64,000 nucleotides of DNA. It comes from Planctomycetota bacterium. Lineage in GTDB: Bacteria; Planctomycetota; GCA-2746535. The notes beneath the pieces are model-generated. The model worked only from the letters and a program-made list of their open reading frames with translations, was not told where the DNA came from and searched no databases. Positions within the stretch are counted from its first letter, which is position 1; each line of letters opens with the position of its first letter. Position numbers and translations under genes: made by a program. The DNA lies in contig NVWA01000016.1 of assembly GCA_002746535.1 (NCBI GenBank), forward strand, positions 64,001-128,000, in the 5' to 3' direction. This document shows, piece after piece, positions 40,759-52,500 of the stretch.

Positions 40759-42300
40759 ATGAAAAAAATATTACTCCTTAACTTCTTAATACTTATGTTT
40801 GTAAATATACAATCCCAAGAAATAAAAAAAGATTCTAATAAGAAAGTTAAAACAGTCATCAAAAGCAAAGCACCAAAAGAAGACAAGAGCAACACCTATA
40901 AAGTAAAGAAAGAAAAGTTTAAAATTACTTTCAAATCAAAAGGCCAACTCGTACCAACAAAATTTCAAACGATTTCATTAAATCCTAAAAAATGGAACCT
41001 CTTTAAAATTACTAAATTAAAAAAACATGGCGACATGATAAAAAAAGGTGAATCGATAATTGAATTTGACCAAAAGCCATTAGATAAAAACATAAAACAA
41101 CAAGAACACCTTTTAATTGTTTCCCAACTCACATTAAAAGAGTCTTTATTGAAACTAGAAGAAATGAAATCAAGCCAAGAAATTAATCTTGAAACAGTAA
41201 ATAAAAAATCAAAACGATTAAATGAAGATATAAAAGAATATTTTAAAAACGGTCAGAAATGGGATAAAAAATTTAACGAAGACTATCGAAAACGTGTCGC
41301 CGAATACCTTTTATACAATATGGAAGAACTCAGACAATTAGAAAAGATGTATAAAGAAGATGACTTAACTGAAGAGACCGAAGAAATTATATTAACCCGC
41401 CAAAAAAATTCTGTTAACCACATGAAGTTGTGGGCTAGTCATTCTGATTATCGTAGCAAACAATTCAACATAAAATATCTTCCACGTATGAGTGAAGATC
41501 AAAAATCTCTCTTAAAACAGGACAAAATCTCTCTTAAAACCTTAAAAGAAAGTATACCTTTAGCGATTGGTATACTTGAAAAAGGCATTGAAAAACAAAA
41601 AGAAACCATTTTAGATTTAAAAATAAATCTAAAGAAATTAAGTGCTGATAAACAATTGTTCAACATTAAAGCTACTATGAACGGTATCGTTTATTACGGT
41701 CAATTAAATGGTGAAGGATGGCTCAATGCTCAAAACTCAGCAAATTCATTGAAGATACACTTAAATGCGCGTTTATTTACAACCATGATGACAATTGTCT
41801 CCTCAGATAAATTAATTGTTTATTCCCAAATCTTAGAAAACCAATTGCGATGGATGAACGAAAATCTAAAAGGGAAAATGAATCCTATTGCCTATCCCAA
41901 TCAAAAATACAGCTGCAAGCTTTTAAAAATTAAAAAAATACCCTCGAGCAAGTTAAAATTCAACACACACTTTTCTATCAAACCTCTCTCAAAAACCCCA
42001 AGTGACTTATATCCAGGTTACAATGTAAATTTAAAATTTACTCCCGTAGACCTAAATGATGTTATCAGCATTCCGCTTCCATTTTTGCATGAAGAAGATG
42101 AACTTAAATTTGTCTACTTGAAAAGCGATAACGAACTTAAGTTTATTAAAAGAGAAATTACAACTGGATTGAAAAATAAAAAAACTATCCTGGTAACAAA
42201 TGGTTTAACGCTTGATGATATATTATTAAAAAAGAAGCCAAAAAAGGAGGCTGCGAAAAAGACTAAAAAAGCCGAAAGTAATCAAAAAGATGAGAAGTAA
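40759..42300 (+). CDS. HlyD/RND-type periplasmic adaptor protein
   Basis: It has 513 residues from the ATG at 40759, supported by AAGGA six bases upstream; the track start at 40723 is too early. A signal peptide (MKKILLLNFLILMFVNIQSQ) is followed by a Lys-rich linker. Then comes a lipoyl-like half motif (FKSKGQLVPTK, ITKLKKHGDMIKKGESIIEFD), a long coiled-coil hairpin of about 240 residues, and the second half (IKATMNGIVYYGQLNGEGW). A beta-barrel region and a Lys-rich tail end it. Adaptors of this kind link an inner-membrane pump to an outer-membrane channel, but no pump gene is beside it. It overlaps the next gene by 11 bases. Confidence 0.75.
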   Translation: MKKILLLNFLILMFVNIQSQEIKKDSNKKVKTVIKSKAPKEDKSNTYKVKKEKFKITFKSKGQLVPTKFQTISLNPKKWNLFKITKLKKHGDMIKKGESIIEFDQKPLDKNIKQQEHLLIVSQLTLKESLLKLEEMKSSQEINLETVNKKSKRLNEDIKEYFKNGQKWDKKFNEDYRKRVAEYLLYNMEELRQLEKMYKEDDLTEETEEIILTRQKNSVNHMKLWASHSDYRSKQFNIKYLPRMSEDQKSLLKQDKISLKTLKESIPLAIGILEKGIEKQKETILDLKINLKKLSADKQLFNIKATMNGIVYYGQLNGEGWLNAQNSANSLKIHLNARLFTTMMTIVSSDKLIVYSQILENQLRWMNENLKGKMNPIAYPNQKYSCKLLKIKKIPSSKLKFNTHFSIKPLSKTPSDLYPGYNVNLKFTPVDLNDVISIPLPFLHEEDELKFVYLKSDNELKFIKREITTGLKNKKTILVTNGLTLDDILLKKKPKKEAAKKTKKAESNQKDEK

Positions 42301-43453
42301 AATAAATTATTGTTTTATTTTTATTCTGGCTGAACTGCTTATATCGTGTACAAAAATTTCGGTTCAATCTCCATTAGATTCTTGTTCTAAAGCCATCGAA
42401 AAGGGCACCACCTATTTAATTGAAAATCAACACCCTTCAGGAAATTGGGGATCAGCTACAAGAACTAAAGGTTTAAATATTTATGCTCCAATACCAGGAG
42501 CACATCATGGTTTTAAAATGGCCTCAACGGCCTTATGCCTTTCAGCTTTGCTTAAATTAGACTCCAAAAATAAAAAAGTTGGACAAGCAATTATAAAAGC
42601 TACCCATTGGATAATAAAGGAGATACCAAAGGTTAAAAGGGCTACTCCAGATGTGATCTATAATATATGGGCGCATGCCTATACAATAGAAACACTTATT
42701 CAGCTGCATCAATATTACAAATCTTTGAAAATCGATAGCTATCAATTAAAAATTGAAAAACTAATCAACCATCAAATAGCGATGCTTTACAAATACGAGG
42801 TTGTCGACGGCGGCTGGGCCTACTATGATTTTAATATTGGTTCAAAGAAACCGGCGGGGTCTAGTTCAAGCTTTACCACTGCAGCAACACTTATATCATT
42901 AAAATATGCTGAAAAAAATGGCTACAAAATAAATCAAAAAATAATTAACCGAGCAATTAAAGCATTAGTAAGAATGCAAAAACCAGATAAATCATATCTA
43001 TATGGCGAATATTTAAAGTGGCGTCCCATGCACCCTGTTAACCGACCTCCAGGAAGTTTAGGCCGAACCCAATCCTGCAATCTAGCACTTTATTTATGGA
43101 GCCATGAAAGTATTCAAGAACAACATTTATTAACCGGCACTGACAAGCTCGCCCGTAAACACTACTGGCTAGATGCTGGAAGAAAAACAGTCGTACCACA
43201 TGAATCTTTTTTTGCTATTGCAGGATATTTTTATTATCATGCCCTTTATTATGGAAGTAAAAATCTATCCCACCTACCTAATCTACATAAAAAAAGATTA
43301 TCAGAAACATTTATAAAGTATTTATGCAAACGCCAAGAAAAAAATGGCTCTTGGTGGGATTTCCCCTTATATAACTATCATCAATTTTATGGTACAGGCT
43401 ATGCTCTATCAGCATTGATCGATTGCCGAAAAGCTCAAATTAACAATCCCTAG
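42290..43453 (+). CDS. Lipoprotein with alpha/alpha-toroid (terpene-cyclase/prenyltransferase-like) fold
   Basis: The protein is 387 residues. A signal ends ELLISC, so Cys20 should carry lipid. The rest has the repeating helices of the squalene-cyclase/prenyltransferase toroid (AIEKGTTYLIENQHPSGNWGS, RMQKPDKSYLYGEY, YLCKRQEKNGSWWDFPLYNYHQFYGTGYALSAL), including QxxxGxW repeats. The acidic DxDD of real cyclases is absent, so catalysis of that kind is unlikely. An envelope-bound toroid more probably binds a polysaccharide or a hydrophobic ligand. It is translated in an overlap with the HlyD-like gene. Its stop overlaps the convergent gene below. Confidence 0.7.
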   Translation: MRSKINYCFIFILAELLISCTKISVQSPLDSCSKAIEKGTTYLIENQHPSGNWGSATRTKGLNIYAPIPGAHHGFKMASTALCLSALLKLDSKNKKVGQAIIKATHWIIKEIPKVKRATPDVIYNIWAHAYTIETLIQLHQYYKSLKIDSYQLKIEKLINHQIAMLYKYEVVDGGWAYYDFNIGSKKPAGSSSSFTTAATLISLKYAEKNGYKINQKIINRAIKALVRMQKPDKSYLYGEYLKWRPMHPVNRPPGSLGRTQSCNLALYLWSHESIQEQHLLTGTDKLARKHYWLDAGRKTVVPHESFFAIAGYFYYHALYYGSKNLSHLPNLHKKRLSETFIKYLCKRQEKNGSWWDFPLYNYHQFYGTGYALSALIDCRKAQINNP

Positions 43454-43722
43454 ACTTTAGCAAGCATACGATCATACTCGTCTTGTGAAATTCTTTTAAG
43501 ATGAAATAAGGTTAACAAATAAGCTACCCCAAATTTTTTCTTGTTGCTCGAAAATTTCTGTAAATCTTCATCTAGTTTAACTCTAGAAAATATGTCTTGA
43601 ACAAATGTATCTTTAAAATCCAATTCTAACATTACCGTTGCAGCTTTTACCGCTTCCTTAACAGCATCATTAATGTCACTATCAGGGTTATAAGATCTGT
43701 AAATATCTTCAATCGATATCAT
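43450..43722 (-). CDS. Small protein of unknown function
   Basis: 90 residues, acidic, predicted helical, with no signal or cysteine. MISIEDIYRSYNPDSDINDAVKEAV and LLTLFHLKRISQDEYDRML suggest a small helical bundle. I know of no family. Its TAG stop overlaps the TAG of the toroid gene on the opposite strand by two bases. It is a real-looking gene by codon pattern, but small. Confidence 0.5.
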   Translation of the reverse strand: MISIEDIYRSYNPDSDINDAVKEAVKAATVMLELDFKDTFVQDIFSRVKLDEDLQKFSSNKKKFGVAYLLTLFHLKRISQDEYDRMLAKV

Positions 43723-43856
43723 AAAATAGTTCCTAAAGGAATATAATTAAGACGTATAAGAATATTATACCCCATAAAATTGTAATTAATTCAACGGATC
43801 ACACATCAATTTAAAATAATGTGTGTCCACAATTCACTCATTATAAATTAAAATAT

Positions 43857-44600
43857 CTATTTACTTTTCAAGACTTCGTTTAAAAAACCTGTGAATCTAG
43901 CCCATGATTTTTCATCAGCATCTTTTCGATAACGCTCAGAACCAAAAACTGAAAAGGCGTGGGGAGCGCCACTATAAGTTACCATTTCATGAATGATTTT
44001 TTTGCTCTCAAGCTCAACAGCAAGTTTTGAAAAATGTTCCATCGTTACATGTTTATCAGCGGTACCATGCAGTATCAACAATTTCCCTTTTGTTTTTGTG
44101 TAATCTTTGCCCTCTGGAATACTGAGCCCGCCATGAAACGTCACAAAACCTTTTAAAGTTTTTCCCGAACGAGCGTATTCAAGTACGCAAGTTCCACCAA
44201 AACAATACCCCATAATAATAGCATTGGCAATATTACCGCCGGCAGATTTGGCAGCATTCAGACCACCATTTAACAATGCAATCATTTTTGGTCTGTCTTT
44301 ATAAAGAGCGCCCGTTAAAGCCTTCTTGTCTTTAAATTCTTTTGGCCGAATTCCTTTGCCAAACATATCAAGGGCAAATACAGCATAACCTTCTTTGACT
44401 AACATTTCAGCTCTTTTTATTTCATAATCAGTCAAACCATCCCAATCATGCACCAACAGAATTAAAGGTGCCTTTTTATCAGGGCTAACATAATAACCTT
44501 CGTAATCGTTACCGTCAACTTGGTAAACAACTAATTTACCCGCCGCACCTAGCGAACCCATAAGAAATGAAACTAATAAAACAATAAGGACTTTTTTCAT
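43857..44600 (-). CDS. Exported dienelactone-hydrolase-family enzyme
   Basis: An alpha/beta hydrolase of 247 residues. The better start is the ATG at 44600, because AAAGG sits ten bases upstream; the track ATG at 44609 is only one base from it. A signal peptide (MKKVLIVLLVSFLMGSLGAA) leads to the mature domain. The nucleophile is Cys in GYCFGG, the acid is in HGTADKHV, and the His is in SGAPHAFSVF; this Cys-Asp-His set is that of dienelactone hydrolases. The substrate is unknown. It follows the oxidoreductase gene after a few bases, so they are likely one operon. Confidence 0.8.
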   Translation of the reverse strand: MKKVLIVLLVSFLMGSLGAAGKLVVYQVDGNDYEGYYVSPDKKAPLILLVHDWDGLTDYEIKRAEMLVKEGYAVFALDMFGKGIRPKEFKDKKALTGALYKDRPKMIALLNGGLNAAKSAGGNIANAIIMGYCFGGTCVLEYARSGKTLKGFVTFHGGLSIPEGKDYTKTKGKLLILHGTADKHVTMEHFSKLAVELESKKIIHEMVTYSGAPHAFSVFGSERYRKDADEKSWARFTGFLNEVLKSK

Positions 44601-44614
44601 ATTAATCATACCTT

Positions 44615-45607
44615 TTAAATTTGAATTTCTTTTGAACAGTAATCATGACCACTCATGATCATTTTATATAAATCTTCTCGAATTACTTGTGTTGCATATG
44701 TATTATCTAATGTAGAGCTAGACAAAGAATCCCCTTTCAAAAGTTCCACAAAAGCCTTATGTTCATTTAGAATACCACCTAAACCAGATGAGTCATCCTC
44801 ATCGATGCCAAAGTCAACAGCACTTTTATGCTGAGTCACTTGATTATTTTCATGTAACTCTACAAAACCAGGAGTATCATACATACCCACTTGCGGGAAA
44901 GAAATAAGAACGGATTTATCAGTACCTTTCAATACATATTTTTCCTCAGCTGAACCTGTATTAGGTGTAATCAGTATATCAAAACGAATATTAGATTTAG
45001 ACCAACCGTTAATATAAAAATTAGCCACACCCCCTTTGCGAATTAATTCCATTTTTCCTTTTTCAAATTCTTCGCCACTCAAAAATTGAGTCGTATCTAT
45101 GGGATGGACAGCCGTAGAAGAAAATTCTTCATCCATTCTTTTAAAACGACTGAATTGTGCCGTTACGCTCAATAACTCTACGCCTTCCATCCATTTTCTA
45201 GCTTGTTGAATATAAGGTGAAAAACGACGGTTATATGCAATCAGGTGTTTAAGTCCATTCGCTTTAAGTGCCAATTTTTTATGTAATGCTGATTCTTTAA
45301 CCGGAGGCTTTTCACACATAAAAGGTATTTTATATTCTAATGCTGTTTCAATCAATTGGTGAGAAACTCCCGGCGGAACCAGTATAACCAAACCTTCAGC
45401 CTTCTTTTCGCCAAGCATTTTATTCACATCAGTATAAATATTTTCACAATTAAGTTCTTTAGCATATTCCTGTGCTTGGGCTTCTTGTAAATCGCATACT
45501 CCAACGACATCTATTCGTTCTTCATTAAGCATACATTTAAATGCAGGCAAATGCATCGCACGTGACCAGTGCCCTGTACCTACTATGCAAATTTTCAGAC
45601 CACTCAT
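44615..45607 (-). CDS. Gfo/Idh/MocA-family oxidoreductase
   Basis: NAD(P)-dependent sugar or sugar-acid dehydrogenase, 330 residues. The N-terminal Rossmann domain carries GTGHWSRAMHLPAF (GxGxxx) and VLVILVPPG; CEKPPVKE is the family's E-K-P motif. The C-terminal beta sheet domain follows, with HPIDTTQFLSG at the likely active site. No signal peptide, so cytoplasmic. The substrate is not given by sequence. It shares an operon with the exported hydrolase, a combination that suggests breakdown of a lactone or sugar ester. Confidence 0.85.
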   Translation of the reverse strand: MSGLKICIVGTGHWSRAMHLPAFKCMLNEERIDVVGVCDLQEAQAQEYAKELNCENIYTDVNKMLGEKKAEGLVILVPPGVSHQLIETALEYKIPFMCEKPPVKESALHKKLALKANGLKHLIAYNRRFSPYIQQARKWMEGVELLSVTAQFSRFKRMDEEFSSTAVHPIDTTQFLSGEEFEKGKMELIRKGGVANFYINGWSKSNIRFDILITPNTGSAEEKYVLKGTDKSVLISFPQVGMYDTPGFVELHENNQVTQHKSAVDFGIDEDDSSGLGGILNEHKAFVELLKGDSLSSSTLDNTYATQVIREDLYKMIMSGHDYCSKEIQI

Positions 45608-46094
45608 ATCAGATTATCCTTAACATTCTAGAAGACCAATTGAAATTTTTGACTTGAATCTCAGTAAGCCTCCAGTTTATATTTTCTTCACCAAAATCCA
45701 ATTTTTCAGAAGAACTTTTAAAAAATGTAATAAAAACTACTTTGCATTGATTCAGTGCTGATTCTTTAAATATATAATCTTTCATAAACTCATTTATACT
45801 CGTAATTTACAATATTAATTTTCATATTTTTATAATGAATTATTGAATAAAAACAATTAACAATCATTTCAAATATTCACATTAAAGCTCTAAGATACTC
45901 TCGTCTTCTTCACTTTCTCAATAAAAAGAATTATTCAGCTCTTTACTTTTTTGGTAATTACAGAGCAAATGTTCATATCGGCTCTTTATATAATATCTCA
46001 AAATACATTCAACTTATTTACAAATCAAACATTTTGCCCTTGCACTTATCAAAATATAGTTATGATACGAATTATTTGATAGCGAAGTATTATT
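45608..46094. other. Divergent intergenic region between the oxidoreductase and marR
   Basis: 487 AT-rich bases with no open frame. It must hold two outward promoters. On the plus side TATCAAA (46048) and TTTGATA (46075), an inverted pair, lie in the last 50 bases before marR, around a TATGAT that could be a -10. This could be the MarR operator. I see no other structure. Confidence 0.4.
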
Positions 46095-46541
46095 ATGAAA
46101 TATAGAGAAACTGATGTGTATAAGTTCTTATTAAAGCTTTTAAAGACTTCTCACAATTTACAGGTAAAAGCGGGTGATTTCTTAAGCCAATACAATTTAA
46201 CTCAAGTTCAATTTAACGCTTTGATGATTCTGAAGCATGAAGAGAAAAAAGGATGCTCTCAAAAAGTCCTAGGAGACCATTTGTCTGTAAAAGGTCCAAA
46301 TATATCGACCTTAATTAAAAGACTTTTAAAACTAGAGGTTATCACGCGTACTCCAAACGAAAATGATGATCGAGAAAAGTTAATCAAACTTACCAATAAA
46401 GGTTTAAAGATAATTACAAAAATAGAACCATCGTACTACAAGAAGGTGCAGACAATTTTTTCAGAAATCAATCATAAAAGATTAAAAGAAGCCATGGCTA
46501 TCCTGAATCTTATTGATGAAAATAGTAAGAAAGCCCAATAG
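46095..46541 (+). CDS. MarR-family transcriptional regulator
   Basis: A 148-residue winged-helix dimer. The recognition helix region is CSQKVLGDHLSVKGPNISTLIKRLLKLEVI, and the wing is RTPNENDDREKLIKLTNKG, the classic MarR 'DxRxxxxxLT' pattern with DRE. MarR proteins usually repress a transport or stress gene next to them, released by small aromatic ligands. The giant membrane protein gene begins 37 bases later, so it is the probable target and likely in the same message. Confidence 0.9.
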   Translation: MKYRETDVYKFLLKLLKTSHNLQVKAGDFLSQYNLTQVQFNALMILKHEEKKGCSQKVLGDHLSVKGPNISTLIKRLLKLEVITRTPNENDDREKLIKLTNKGLKIITKIEPSYYKKVQTIFSEINHKRLKEAMAILNLIDENSKKAQ

Positions 46542-46578
46542 ATTAATTGGTTAAGAATAAAATTTACGGAGAAAACAT

Positions 46579-49500
46579 GTGACTGAATTAAAAAACTTGA
46601 GCATTCAGTTAGCCAAAAAATATTCAGATCGCCCCGATCTTCATGGGCCTTTAATTAAGTTAATTACTAAATATTCTTTTCCACAATTAGATTCAAAGGA
46701 TAAGCCCTCTATCCTTGAAATGGCCGAATCGATAACAACTATAATTAAAACAATACAAGATTACGACACAAAACATCAATTAACCTTTTTCTTAAATGAA
46801 GTTAGCAAAGAGGCAAAGGGGATAGTAGCACAAGTTCTACAATCTAGTGATCAAAAACCAATTGATCTAAATTTTCAAAATAATGCTTTAAATATTCATC
46901 CCTCTTATTTGGAATCAGCCGCTGATTTTAAATCTCAAAAGGTATTTGAAAATCTATCACAGATCAATCAAGAAATATTATTTATTAAAAAACAAGATCG
47001 TCCTCAATTAAACAATTTATTAAACCAGCTTGAAAAAGAAAAATCAAATTTATTAGCTAAGAATTCTTGGCTGATAGACAATCTTCTATATTGCATCACC
47101 AATTCGCCCCTGCTGGATGAATTACCCAATTCCTCCGAGTTAAAAAATAAAATCTTTGATCGAATAAATTCAAAATCAAAACAATCCAAAGATGCCGTAA
47201 AAGAAATTCTCAGCGACCTTGACTTTACACCATCAAGAATTTGCGATGGCTTTAAACATCTGGATGAATTAAAAAATAATCAAGGTGTCTATTTTATAAA
47301 ATCAATTAGCGAATTATTTAATGAGTACGAACACGAAATCGTAAATTACCTCGTATACTCAAATTCAGTACAAAGCTACCAAATATTATCCAGCAAATCC
47401 CTTAATTGGAACAATCACACAGCTGCATTAACAATGCTGAATTTAAAATTCCCCGAAAGTTTAAACCAAACCCCCCAAAAAGTAATTGGTGAAAGATTTA
47501 ATCAACATAAAAAATTGGTGAATAGCATAGAGGAATATATTCAACAATTTCCCCTTTTCAGCATAGTCGACATTATATTAAATCTAAACCTCGATGATGG
47601 TACTACTAAAATAGAGAACATTATTCCTGCACCTAAAACTTTAACCGCTCATGAGTTTCTAGGCCAAAGAAATGTAACACCAGAAGAAAAATCATTAATA
47701 CTGAATACCCCCGAAAACTCAGATAACATCGAATCAATAGATGCTTTGGAAACAAAAGAAGGCACGATTAGCAAAGCAGCTAAATTTGCCGCCGACATCC
47801 TACTTGACAAACCGGACATCTCAGCAATTGAGAAAATACCCCTCGCAAGTGTTAAAGTGCAATCAGAAGAATTCTCGAGAAGACAAAAAGATTTTATCCA
47901 AAACACAAACACCATTTGGCATAAACATGTTCAGCCTTTTATAAAACAAAATATTTTTCCACTGGTGGCATCCATTTGTATTTTTATTGGAGTACTATCT
48001 TTGATTGTTGCCTTTTGGGATAAATCCCCCTTCATTAGATACCTGGCGACACCCCTATCTATATTATTAGCCGGGCTGGGTTTACATAAAATAGGTAACT
48101 GGCTATATCAGCTAGATGAAAAAAGTAAGACCCCAGCAAGTATACTTAAAGCATTGTCTCTCTTCTTGGCACCACTAAGCTTTATTATGGTTTCAATACT
48201 AAGCACAGATCCCGAGATTTCATTAATGGTAAAATTTGTTGCGACACCTCTATTAGCGATTGGATTATTAGTTGGTTGGAGAATTGTATTCAAAAGCAGT
48301 ATGAATCTCATCAACCCAATAATGCAAAAACCACACACTATTTCATTATTAATATTGAACGGGCTGCTTTTACTACTGCCAATATATTATTATGCTGATA
48401 ATCATATTACCGATAATCTTATTTTAAGTAAATCTATATTAGTACTTGGATTTTATTTAGGATTTGGATTTCTATTCTTAAAAGTTAAAGGCATCTTAAA
48501 AGAATTTTATAAAGACGAAGCCATTACTAGCCAATTGGCTCCACTATTCTTTATTATCACTACAATAGGCACCTATATAACGGTATGGGGTATAACCCAT
48601 ATTCGACTAAATGAATTACCTGAAGCATTCACCTATTCAATCCTCGTATGCTTCTTTGGTTTAATGACCTATGTAATTGAATTTTACATAAGACGTAAAA
48701 ACCGACTTACCACACTTTCATATGTGGGCACCTCATTTCTAATATTAGGAAATTTGCTGGCTATTTTTAACCCAACAATACGACCAATTGTTCTTCTTGT
48801 CACTGCCAGCATTTGGTTCTATCAAGCTCATCACCGAAAAGATGAAAGGCACTATACCATAAGTATAATTCTAGTATTATGCGGAATTACTTCATTTGCC
48901 TTTTATAAAGATTTCCCAACCTTTCTTTTTCCTTATTTGATAGCTCTTCAAGCTTTATCACTAATATTCACATCTAAGAAATTTAAAATCTTCAAAAACA
49001 TCATTCCAATAATTTTTTATCCGTTTGTAATTATAGGAACATTGATCTCTCTATACTTCACATGGACACAGCCAACACTTCAAATAATTAGTGCTCTTGG
49101 ACTAATACTACTAAGTGGATTAATTATTTATAAAGCAAACCAAGACAAACAAATTGAACAAATCCACACGGGTCTTCTGATTTCAATAACGGCACTCCCA
49201 TTCTTAGGTCTAGCTGATACGATCAACAAAATTTACCTCGGGAATATACTACTTTTTGGCTTTAGCATGTTAGGGTTTTTATGGATCGGTCTTTGTTATC
49301 ATTATAAAGAATCGTTCCTAGTAAAGGCAAGATCAACAGGATTATTTATTATCGCCATCATAGCCTTTTGTGTACTTCTGGTGAACTTATCTTTTGGTCC
49401 AGATCCTTTAAATTCAGACATTCGCCAATATTTAGTAATGGCAGGCCCTATATTGCTAAGCGTGATCTTTTTTATCAATGGATTTAAAACAAGATCTCAA

Positions 49501-52500
49501 ATACCCGTGTACCTAGGTCTGTTTACCCTTGTTTTTATATTCCCTGAAATAAAAAATCATTATAACATTGTCATGAAATCAGGACTAGGTAGCGCAGTCT
49601 CAATGGCTTTTATGCTGGCAATTGCCTATGGATTAAAACATATTAAGCAACTTAAAGATCTCGATGATGGCGATATGATTCTAGATAAAACACCATTCCC
49701 TCTTCATAAAAAGGATCACCGACTTTTCACAGAACCACTTATATTGGCAGCCCTTGTTTTAATAGCAAGGACAGTATTTAAATCATATCCTGTCAATATT
49801 TATCATGGTTACTTTGATAATTCAATTGAATCAGCAGATCCTTTTGAGATCAAGACACTTTTCGCATTAGCAATTCAGAGTGTTGGATTATTATTCTATA
49901 CTTTATGGTATAAGAAAAGTATTTTCACTTATATTGGCTTAGCACTTTCATTCATTACCGCTATTCATTTTTCTCATTTTATAAACATTGAACTTATAGC
50001 GATATATATGCTAGTACTCTTTTTCTGCTGGGAAGGCCTTTCTTATATATCCCAACGAAAAAATATTTCCGATAATTTAATTCAAAGCCCTATTCGAAAT
50101 GCATTTCTACTGGCAATGATTGCCTTCACTTTCATCTTATATCCCCTTTATACTTTAAATGATTTTCAACTCCCTCATTTATTTGCCGTACCACTATATT
50201 TATTTTTTATTTTCAAATCTTATCGATTTAATATCTCCAAACCCTGTCTTCCTCATATTACGATACTTTTTCTGTTGTGTTGGCAAACATTTATTTTAGT
50301 GTCTACCAATGGCATGTCCATTTTAAGTTTGATGAAACCAGACTCACCCTTTTATCTTTTTTCATTTATATTCATCTCTCTCTGGGCACTACCAACTTAT
50401 TATTTCGAATTTAAAAAACAAGAATCTTTATTTCGCTATTTCTACCAAAGCCTTTTTCTGCCACTAATTATTTGTTTAATAATCACTGTCCATTATATAA
50501 AAATGATGTATCTACCAGGATATGTACAACTTGAACTGGTCACAGCGCCATTCACCTTAGTCGTAGCAACAATAGCATTAATTCTACTAGCGAGATTAAT
50601 CAGAATATCATTTAATTGGCTTTGGATTACTTTAATCGTCTATGCACTATTTATAAGCTTTATATTTCCAGACATTTCTACCGCAATGATTTACCATCCC
50701 ATTGCACTAACAGTATTGATTATCAGCACAAATATCTTTAGCTTTCTCATTACTAAGTTTGACCATTATTTTATTCCTAAAATTAAAGCACCACTCATCA
50801 TACAAAAATTGCCTAGCACACAATTAGTACTGACCATCTTTGGCCAATTGATAAAACTAAGCATCGTTTTCTATTTAATATGGGTTGCTCCTTTCAAATT
50901 CACACCATTTACAACGGTTGCACTATACCTCATTGCCATTACTTCAATACAAGATGCTAAATTCCTTAAAATCAGTAAAGCATTTTATTTCTGGCTATTC
51001 TTCACATTCACAAATATATATTTAGTACTCGCATTAAACAATAGCTTCCCTGATTTTAGATTTTTTAAACATCTCCATATCAATCATTTGATTGCCATAG
51101 GATTGTTCATTTCGTTGTTGATAGCCGTTGTTTTTGATAAGCTAAAATTCTTCAAAGATAATACAAATAAATCCAGCTTCTATTTAATAAAATACGTTGC
51201 TGCAGCCTCTATTCCCTTTTTAATTTTTATTCAATATTGTCTGATCAGAAATATAAATATCCCATGGGAAAGAAGTGTCGTTTCTGCCGCATTAGCTCTT
51301 GGATCTGCCTTATATTTAAGGTATATGGTCCCAGACCAAGATAAGCAAAAAAGCTATGGGTTATTTACCTTCAGCCTATCTATCAGTATTTTTTGTATAG
51401 GTTTATTGATACTTGAAAAAGTCATGAAAATTGAAATGACACCTATGATTGCCTTTGCCATTCTAGCTCTTTCGCCATTTTGGTTTGCAATCAAAGCCGA
51501 ATTAAATTTTAAAAATAACAACATACACAATAGCGCAAGAGATGCCGCACAAATTTTATTGACTCTCTTGATGGGTTTTTATGTATATCAAAACATCTTT
51601 GATATTTTCTTCTTGCCTGGTACTGAAACCAGCATGACCTATTATTTTCAAAATGCATTTGTTTGTTTCATTGCATCTGTCTTAATGTGGCGTACTCATA
51701 AAATGAAAGGGCATTCCGCGATACCCTATCTCAGTATATCTATGATGCTCATTTCTTTATTTTTTATGTTTAATAATTTCACGCCAATAAACCTAACCAT
51801 AAATCCAGCCATGTCATGTTATACAGCAATAATACTAGGGGTCATCATTTGGTTAAATATTGAAAATGATCAACCACTCTATAATCTACTTAAGAATTCT
51901 GCTAAACTGAGTGATGAAGAATGGGTTAATATCAAATCAATAATACACACAATTGTGATTATTGGGTCACATATACTTTTCTTATTAGCCCTATTCGAAG
52001 GAACTGAAGATAACAATGCCGCCCTAATTCTAGTTGGCTTGGCTAGCTTATGGAGCTATTTGGGGATCTCTAAAAGAAAAACTCGTTTCTTGCACTTAGC
52101 CTTCTTTTATTTATTACTCGTCTGTTTAATAATTCCTCATACTTCAAAATTCATTCCAGATCATCTGACTGTTTTGCTATTAACATCTATGCTAGCCGGA
52201 TTACTAATAACATATCAAATCTTCTTAAAAAATCATTTCATCGAACAGTCACATAAAATCGTAAAAGTTATTGTTACTTGGTCTACTTTATTATTTACAA
52301 TAATTTTCTTTATTTCATTCCTGGAAATAGGAAACCACAAAAACATCATCCTTACATTATTAGCAACATCTTGGCTTCTAGTCTTATGCTCTCCATTTAT
52401 AAATAAAAATACTTCTAATGTTTTTGAAAAAATGTTAGTTTTAAGTTTTATGAATTTGCCCTGTTTAATATTAGCTCAAATATTTCATACAGGTCTTTTT

